A stretch of DNA of 64,000 bases from UBA5336 sp964506685 (GTDB lineage Bacteria > Pseudomonadota > Alphaproteobacteria > Caulobacterales > Hyphomonadaceae): the NCBI GenBank assembly GCA_964506685.1, contig CAZDMQ010000009.1, forward strand, positions 4,630-68,629. The letters are read 5' to 3'. Position 1 is the stretch's first letter, and the number at the start of each line of letters is the position of its first letter. The notes below the pieces were generated by a model that saw nothing but the letters and a program-made list of their open reading frames with translations, made no database searches and was not told where the DNA came from. Below are positions 59,701-64,000 of the stretch, piece by piece. The position numbers were made by a program, and so were the translations under genes.

Positions 59701-60952
59701 CGGCAGCGCTGGCTTCCAGCGCCACCCGCAGGTGTGGTGGACCCGCGCCGGCCTCGAACCGGACCGGTCCTGCCACCTGCCGGACTGGTCCGAGCGGGGT
59801 GGTGAGATTGCCAAGGCTCAGATCGCCGTCGACCGACCAGTCACCGGGGGAGTTGCGGGTCGTGAACGCGATGCGGACAAGCTCGGCGTCGACCCCCTCG
59901 GTCCCGAGGACCTTGCCGAGGCCGTCGAGCGAAGCGACAACGGCGATCGAGCCGTCGGCTTGTCCGGCATCCGTGCTGACGGCCGCCTTCAGCCGGTCGG
60001 TATTGGCCTGCAGCGACAGGCGGGACCGGCCATCGCGTTCGACCTGCGACAGGGTGGCGTCGAGCGCGTCGCCGATGCGCGCGCCGATGGGGGCGGTCAG
60101 GGGGTGGCGGGAGAGATCGACGGACGCCTGGCCGCCGAGTTTGCCATCCTCGCGGCTGACCGTCGCGGACAGGGCCGGCGCGCCGGAAATCGTCGTATCG
60201 GCCGCCAGTTGCCAGGTATCCTGGTCGCCGCTCGCCTCGGCCAGCACCTGCATCGACTGATCGTCGGCCAGCCGGGCGAGGGAGGCAATCAGGCCGCCAG
60301 CGGGCGCGGCCACCTCGACCCGTCCGCCGAGCACGCCGCCATCGGGCCATGTCAGGTCGATATCGATCCGGTCGCCGGCCGCATCTTCCGGCACAAGGTC
60401 GGCCTCGATGTCCCACCCCGCAGTCTCGATCGCCCCTGAGGCGGAGATGGAGAAAACGGCTTCCGCGCCGGTGAGATCCGGACCGGTTTCCAGCCGGACG
60501 ACCGTCAGCGTGCCCAGCCGCCCCCCGCGCAGGAGGTTGCCGGTGCCGTTGTCCTCCGTCGCCGGGGACGTGGCCAGGACCGGCTGCCGGGCGATGCGGA
60601 GAGTGCCGAGCGAGGCCTCGCCGATCACCAGTTGCCGACGCGCGAGCGCCAAGGGCGACCAGTCGAGCCGGACGTTGTCCGCCGTCAGCCAGATGCCCTC
60701 GGCGTCGGCAACGGTGAGCTGGTCGATGGTGAACCGGCCCAGCAGGTCGCCCTCCAGCCCTTCGATCGCGAGGCGCTGGACAGACGGCGTAAGCGCTTCG
60801 AGCCGGGCCTCGACGAGATCGCGTCCGATCTCGGTTGCGGCGAGTCCCCGCGTCAGAAGCCCAAGCCCCGCCAGTCCGCCCCCGAACAGGGCGAGCGACC
60901 ATACCAGGCGTCGGCGTCGGCGCCGGCGAGGGGAGGAAGGCATGTCCGCCAT
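56759..60952 (-). CDS. tamB: TamB, translocation and assembly module inner-membrane component
   Basis: This 1397-residue protein has an N-terminal arginine-rich stretch and a membrane anchor (about 14-35), then a very long repetitive beta-strand body typical of AsmA/TamB bridge proteins. The C-terminal DUF490 domain (ITGPAGAPMITGEATIVRGHFDFAGKRFLFEESSVRLAGDP and ITGTPATPEITLSSEPVLPEDEVLSRVLFGRSPSELS) is intact and ends in EWQREFD. It spans the periplasm and works with TamA, or as a lipid conduit, in outer-membrane biogenesis. The start overlaps tamA's stop (TGATG), so the two are coupled. Confidence 0.95.
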   Translation of the reverse strand: MADMPSSPRRRRRRRLVWSLALFGGGLAGLGLLTRGLAATEIGRDLVEARLEALTPSVQRLAIEGLEGDLLGRFTIDQLTVADAEGIWLTADNVRLDWSPLALARRQLVIGEASLGTLRIARQPVLATSPATEDNGTGNLLRGGRLGTLTVVRLETGPDLTGAEAVFSISASGAIETAGWDIEADLVPEDAAGDRIDIDLTWPDGGVLGGRVEVAAPAGGLIASLARLADDQSMQVLAEASGDQDTWQLAADTTISGAPALSATVSREDGKLGGQASVDLSRHPLTAPIGARIGDALDATLSQVERDGRSRLSLQANTDRLKAAVSTDAGQADGSIAVVASLDGLGKVLGTEGVDAELVRIAFTTRNSPGDWSVDGDLSLGNLTTPLGPVRQVAGPVRFEAGAGPPHLRVALEASAADLDGPAGQLLGETPSMTLEARQAEGGAMLVLDRFQLSGTHAAVSASGSLRPADNLLRLSGALRADGRASSALPFDLAGTWETETQDGTRPLIRFKGEATDFEGLPAAFAPIVGSRVHMEVSARSEADGGVTLPALSIRAQGLDLAGQAARTGDGRLSARLEGDVRPDPGAVPGAPVHLEAALEGPIEQLAIGLSARTDQITLSGQELENAELTLDGTLAGSLDFTGQLSARADGRLASREEGDAGSEGGPLRLDTGLALNATHWRLDNLNAKALGVSASGEISAPFSDPLALTAALSVEGGPVVGTPVQSLNARARIDAAQLDLDARAEIASVAGLGESMVRFAMNGTPALARFEGRGESTLELDGRRHPVSLDLSGELAGLGDTVTHLVVSPVLQLDTLTTRVIEPVEVRRDAATGDLHASGRLGALGGTIEAEYAARAGSTHLRARHDGLALAPVLDLLQRPVTGGNLAGELTIATGTGPGDTEIRASGSLTGLAPPGDPDTPVTLDYTLTGDVAGLRGTLSLADNQGLGLQARLDAPLDPSPAWPGLALSNPEAARYDIAGDGAIDAVAALLLPPSVAMSGQLDLDLAGGLSDAAGTTTGRISFSGGRIEHGDLGLVLEDLAVVSTIDHGRFTLERFDATGPEGGTLSGQGAYVPGAGGSTLALKASNLFVVNRQDIRARGSGKLTLEETDAGLAIAGDITIDRAEIDPTQIQGASYQTLDVTFPNGSGDPEPAPEPPTDRTTRLALDIALDAPRRIFISGLGLDAEFGLGATITGPAGAPMITGEATIVRGHFDFAGKRFLFEESSVRLAGDPSEAELDLRAVREANDIRAVILITGTPATPEITLSSEPVLPEDEVLSRVLFGRSPSELSELEALQLAGGLASLAGSGGGMDLLGGLEDALGLDTLDLATEEGGGTSVATGKYLAEDVYLEVRTSRVGQPAVIIEWTPYRNLEVEADLTPGESQGARIEWQREFD

Positions 60953-62781
60953 CAGAAGGCCTGCCCGATGGACAGGTAGATCTGCAGTGCATCGTCGCTC
61001 TCGCGGGGGTCGAGGGGCGTGGCGATGTCCAGCCGGATCGGCCCGGCAACGGTGTCGTAGCGGACGCCGAAGCCGGCCCCGAAACGCATTGCGTCAATGC
61101 TGGGCGAGGTGCTGGCCGAAACCTCGCCGCCATCGATGAACGCCACGAGGCCGAGTTTTTCACCCAGACGGTAGCGCAGTTCGGCGGAGACTTCGAGCAC
61201 GGACTGTCCGCCAACCGGCCGTCCATCGGGGGTCGCCGGACCGATGGATTGGTATTCGTATCCGCGCACACTGCCGCCCCCGCCGCCGAAAAAGCGCTGC
61301 TCGGAGGGGATGTCGATGAAGCTGCCGCCGAGGACTGTACCGAGCCGCATGCGCACGGCGGCCACGACGCGCTCGTCGACCCCGATCGGCCGGTAGGCGC
61401 GAACCTGGCCGCCGAGACGGAGAAGCTGGGTGTCGACATCGCCCTGTGCGATGGACGGTTCAACCGTGGTCTCGGCCCGCCATCCCCGGCGTGCGTCGAG
61501 CGGGTCATCGGCGCGGTCGATGCGGACACCGCCGAGGAGCTTGAGGCTCTGCACCGAGCGCGTCAGGGGACGAAGCGCGCGCGTCTCGACCAGAAGCGTC
61601 TCCCGGAGGCTCTCTCCGCTGATGCCGTAAGTGAATGACAGCCGATCCGAAACGGTATGATCGACCTGTGCGAGCAGGGCCAGGCGCTGGCTGTCAAAGG
61701 CGTCGGTGGTTTCGTCCGATGCAATGACGGAGAGTTCAAGGTCCCGCCCGAAGCCGAATTCGTGCGGCCTGTCCCATGTCAGCGCAAGTTCGCGGCGCAG
61801 GTCAGCCACCGCAAGCTCCGTCCTCAGGCTGTCTGCGCGCTTCGAGAGATCACGGCGCTCATGTTCCAGCCGCAGGCCCAGCCCCTCATCGGTGGCGAAG
61901 CTGACACCGGCCGCGACCCGGTTCCGGGGCCGGGACCGGAGCCGGACATGGACGTTGCGGACCTCGGCTCCGCTCGGTGCGATCCGGCTCGGCGTATCGG
62001 ACAGCGCCACCTGGACGGAGCCGAACAGACGGTCGCGGCCGAGCCGGTCCCGCAGCCTGTCCAGTTCGCCGGGCGCATAGGGTGTGCCGGGCGGAAAGCT
62101 GATGAAGCGGGTCAGGAAGCTGTCCCGGACCCGGCCGTCGGTCTCGAACACCACCTCGCCCAACAGCACAGGGGGCCCCGAACGGATGCTGTAGCGGATA
62201 TCGACCGTGCCGGCCTCGCGATTGCCCACCGTTTCGCGTCCGAGCGTGTCGGCGTCGGGATAACCGGCCCGGCGCAGGGCGCCGATGATGAGGGCTTCCT
62301 GGTCAATCACGCGGGATGGGATCGCAATGTCCCCGCGGGCGAGGTCGAGCGCGCGTTCGACAGCCAGGCGGACTCCTTCGGGCGGTGCCGGATCGGCGAA
62401 ATCGATGCGCAGCCCGGCGATGGTGAACGCAGGGCCCGGCGCGATTTCAAGCACGGGGCGGGGGGGCGGTCCCACGTCGATGCGGGACTCGATCACCGGG
62501 TCGAAATGGGCATTTGCGTTCAGGACGGTCCGCGCCAGCCCGGTGGCGCGCTGGGCCAGCCGACGGGCGGCAAGCGGCGTTTCGGCGAAGTCGAGGGCAC
62601 CGATGGCTGCGGCAATCTCGGCGCGCACCGGTTCCGGCAGCGCCGGTGCGTCAAGCCGGACGGGGGCAGACCGTTCGGCCTGTGCACCGGCATGCGGCAC
62701 CATGGCGCCGAGGAGGAGACACGAGGCGATGGCCCTGCCGGCGCCGATGGCGACATGGCCCGGTCGGTTGCTCCGCATCAT
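60952..62781 (-). CDS. tamA: TamA, Omp85-family outer-membrane assembly protein
   Basis: About 610 residues: a signal peptide (ending AGAQA), three POTRA-like domains (about 50-290; GLRIDFADPAPPEG, GEVVFETDGRVRDSFLTRFISFPPGTPYAPGELDRLRDRL) and a 16-strand barrel with the conserved VRGY loop (SVRGYEYQSIGP). The terminus is ...IYLSIGQAF. It assists insertion of outer-membrane proteins together with TamB, whose gene follows directly. Starts at 62814 and 62781 are both possible and neither has a ribosome site. I prefer 62781 because it makes a shorter, normal signal peptide. Confidence 0.92.
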   Translation of the reverse strand: MMRSNRPGHVAIGAGRAIASCLLLGAMVPHAGAQAERSAPVRLDAPALPEPVRAEIAAAIGALDFAETPLAARRLAQRATGLARTVLNANAHFDPVIESRIDVGPPPRPVLEIAPGPAFTIAGLRIDFADPAPPEGVRLAVERALDLARGDIAIPSRVIDQEALIIGALRRAGYPDADTLGRETVGNREAGTVDIRYSIRSGPPVLLGEVVFETDGRVRDSFLTRFISFPPGTPYAPGELDRLRDRLGRDRLFGSVQVALSDTPSRIAPSGAEVRNVHVRLRSRPRNRVAAGVSFATDEGLGLRLEHERRDLSKRADSLRTELAVADLRRELALTWDRPHEFGFGRDLELSVIASDETTDAFDSQRLALLAQVDHTVSDRLSFTYGISGESLRETLLVETRALRPLTRSVQSLKLLGGVRIDRADDPLDARRGWRAETTVEPSIAQGDVDTQLLRLGGQVRAYRPIGVDERVVAAVRMRLGTVLGGSFIDIPSEQRFFGGGGGSVRGYEYQSIGPATPDGRPVGGQSVLEVSAELRYRLGEKLGLVAFIDGGEVSASTSPSIDAMRFGAGFGVRYDTVAGPIRLDIATPLDPRESDDALQIYLSIGQAF

Positions 62782-62853
62782 GGCAAGGTGACTTTCGATC
62801 CCGACGCTCGACATGTCGTGTCCGGTCCTGCTGCGCCTGCCCCGCCATGGGAG

Positions 62854-63573
62854 TTATTCCGCACTGTCGGACACGTCATAGGCAAGGAAGAAATCCAGTG
62901 GCAGGGCGTTGCGGATATACTGGCTGACGAACCGGTTCTGGTCGGCGATGCGGCTCCGCGGGACATAGAGGATATCGTCCCGTTCGAGGGCGAACCAGTC
63001 GGCAGCGTCCGGTGTCGCCAGGGCAGCCCGGAGATCGATGACGCGCGTTTCCATTGCGCCGGTGCCAGTGCGGCGCATCAGGACGACTTCTCCGAGATAC
63101 GCCTCGTCCGTCGCGCCGCCGGCAAGGATCAGGGCCTGCAGCGGGTCCGTCGGTCCTTCCAGTTCGAACGCACCGGGCGAACGGACGGCGCCGCCAACGA
63201 ACACCCGGCCGGCCTTGCTGGCGACCGGAAGCACATCGAGGCTGGGGTCGACGAGCTGTTCCCCGTAAGCGGCTTCAAGGCGGAGCCGGGCGGTTTCGGG
63301 CGTCGCGGCAGCGACCGGGACGGGGTCGATATAGGGCAGGCGCAACGTCCCATCTGGCGCGACGGTGGCCGTCCGGTCCAGTTCCGGTGCCGAGTGGAAG
63401 ACCAGTTCCACGGTGTCGCCGGGCGCAAACACGAGGTCCGGCGTCACGCCCCCGGCTGGCCACGCCGAAAGCGCAGGACCGGCGGCACGATCCGGCCCGC
63501 CAGCGCATGCCACCAACAGGAAGCAGGCGCCTGTGAGACTGCATGTCGTCAGGCTGGAAGACGGGCGAAACAT
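62854..63573 (-). CDS. Polysaccharide export lipoprotein (Wza/OtnA family, short)
   Basis: The 239-residue lipoprotein (lipobox LVAC) has the Poly_export domain (FAPGDTVELVFHSAPELDRTATVAPDGTLRLPYIDPV) and one SLBB domain (GRVFVGGAVRSPGAFELEGPTDPLQALILAGG). A C-terminal strand (LERDDILYVPRS) completes it. It would form the outer-membrane passage for an exopolysaccharide. It is shorter than Wza, as in many alphaproteobacteria. It is 72 bases from tamA's first candidate start and divergent to the small membrane protein gene. Confidence 0.9.
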   Translation of the reverse strand: MFRPSSSLTTCSLTGACFLLVACAGGPDRAAGPALSAWPAGGVTPDLVFAPGDTVELVFHSAPELDRTATVAPDGTLRLPYIDPVPVAAATPETARLRLEAAYGEQLVDPSLDVLPVASKAGRVFVGGAVRSPGAFELEGPTDPLQALILAGGATDEAYLGEVVLMRRTGTGAMETRVIDLRAALATPDAADWFALERDDILYVPRSRIADQNRFVSQYIRNALPLDFFLAYDVSDSAE

Positions 63574-63678
63574 TATGAACAGCGTATGCGTCGCGACTGC
63601 TTAAGGAATCATCAAATCAGCGTATCCTTGCCAGCGTGCGGCCCCCTGCACGCACCGGATTGAGGAGCAGGCCTGAGC

Positions 63679-63969
63679 ATGAACGAGCCCACGAGCCTTT
63701 CCCTGCGCGAGTCCATGACGTCGGGCGAACTCTTCGTACGACCGAAACTCCGCTCGGTCGACCTGCTGGCGTTGTTCTGGCAGGCGCGGCTCTGGATGCT
63801 GGCGAGCGCCCTCCCGGTGCTGCTCGCGGGTCTGTTCTGGTCGACGCGAATTGCCGACCATCCGGCGGCCGAAACCCGGCTCGCCATTGCCGAATCGGGC
63901 GGGCCGGCCGGACAACAGGTGCTGGTTGCGGAAGGTCGGCGGCTCCTTTTACCATCCTTTCTTTCCTGA
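63679..63969 (+). CDS. Short membrane protein resembling the start of a Wzz-type chain-length regulator
   Basis: The 96-residue reading frame begins 105 bases from the polysaccharide export gene on the other strand. It starts with a hydrophilic segment (residues 1-30) and one membrane helix (ARLWMLASALPVLLAGLFW), as in Wzz/BY-kinase proteins. It then stops 40 residues later where a periplasmic domain should continue. The following bases turn AT/CT-rich, so it is either a truncated gene, a frameshift near 63930, or a genuine short protein. AGGAG is present but 11 bases before the ATG. Confidence 0.5.
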   Translation: MNEPTSLSLRESMTSGELFVRPKLRSVDLLALFWQARLWMLASALPVLLAGLFWSTRIADHPAAETRLAIAESGGPAGQQVLVAEGRRLLLPSFLS

Positions 63970-64000
63970 ATACCACCAAATATCCCCCTTCATTCCTCTA

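Noticed and set aside
58182..60260. Open frame of 692 codons opposite tamB
   Set aside because: It is a Ser/Arg/Pro-rich shadow with no start signal; tamB is a full-length family member.
1..64000. CRISPR arrays, tRNA or rRNA genes, prophage or integrase genes
   Set aside because: I read all gaps between genes and found no repeat-spacer pattern, cloverleaf-like sequence or phage gene.

Overview
This is a GC-rich, gene-dense stretch of a Gram-negative chromosome. The gene set (signal peptides and lipoproteins, a TonB-dependent receptor, the xseB-ispA-dxs order, TamA/TamB, a CsgG/HfaB-like secretion gene beside curli-like subunits, and a xylan-degradation locus) points to an alphaproteobacterium. 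A dimorphic, holdfast-forming aquatic lineage such as Hyphomonadaceae or Maricaulaceae is my inference, not something the sequence proves. I saw no tRNA, rRNA, CRISPR array, transposase or prophage gene.

Layout. 1-7227: a glucuronoarabinoxylan locus (the end of a GH3 beta-glucosidase, a GH115 alpha-glucuronidase and two GH43 lipoproteins). 7433-14603: a copper/silver efflux operon on the minus strand (DUF2946-like protein, CusC, CusB, CusA, CusF-like chaperone) joined by 4-base start/stop overlaps. 14752-20646: an inorganic-carbon (DAB) operon dabB-dabA that ends unusually in a cysD gene, with a divergent LysR regulator. 20693-24260: uppP, mntP and two coupled methyltransferase-like genes; between mntP and the methyltransferases lie two outward-facing copies of a structured element of about 108 bases. 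24335-26634: a thioredoxin-glutaredoxin fusion behind a perfect dyad, and a DUF900 lipoprotein hydrolase.

26763-31489 is an MNIO (DUF692) RiPP-type operon: a candidate 52-residue cysteine-free peptide, a DUF692 oxidase, a DUF2063 partner, DoxX, an FG-GAP/ASPIC protein and a membrane protein. An autotransporter follows at 31782-33281. 33631-41526 is a signalling region with a periplasmic caspase-like protein carrying a long coiled coil, a lipoprotein with no ordinary start codon, a CHASE2 adenylate cyclase, DUF3307 and OmpA-type proteins, and a Crp/Fnr regulator.

41575-46290 is a curli/holdfast-like cluster: small secreted proteins upstream of a CsgG-like lipoprotein. One secreted-protein gene with its promoter is present twice as a 722-base, essentially identical direct repeat. 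The remainder is mostly housekeeping: a TPR-like lipoprotein, a TonB receptor behind a Pho-box-like site, dxs/ispA/xseB, a crotonase, a phosphatase, lepB, an MBL hydrolase and tamB/tamA. The window ends with a polysaccharide export lipoprotein and a short divergent membrane protein that probably belongs to a polysaccharide locus beyond the window.

The most promising unexplained items are the cysteine-free MNIO operon, the paired structured elements at 22481-22808, the dabBA-cysD linkage, and the recent duplication in the curli-like cluster.
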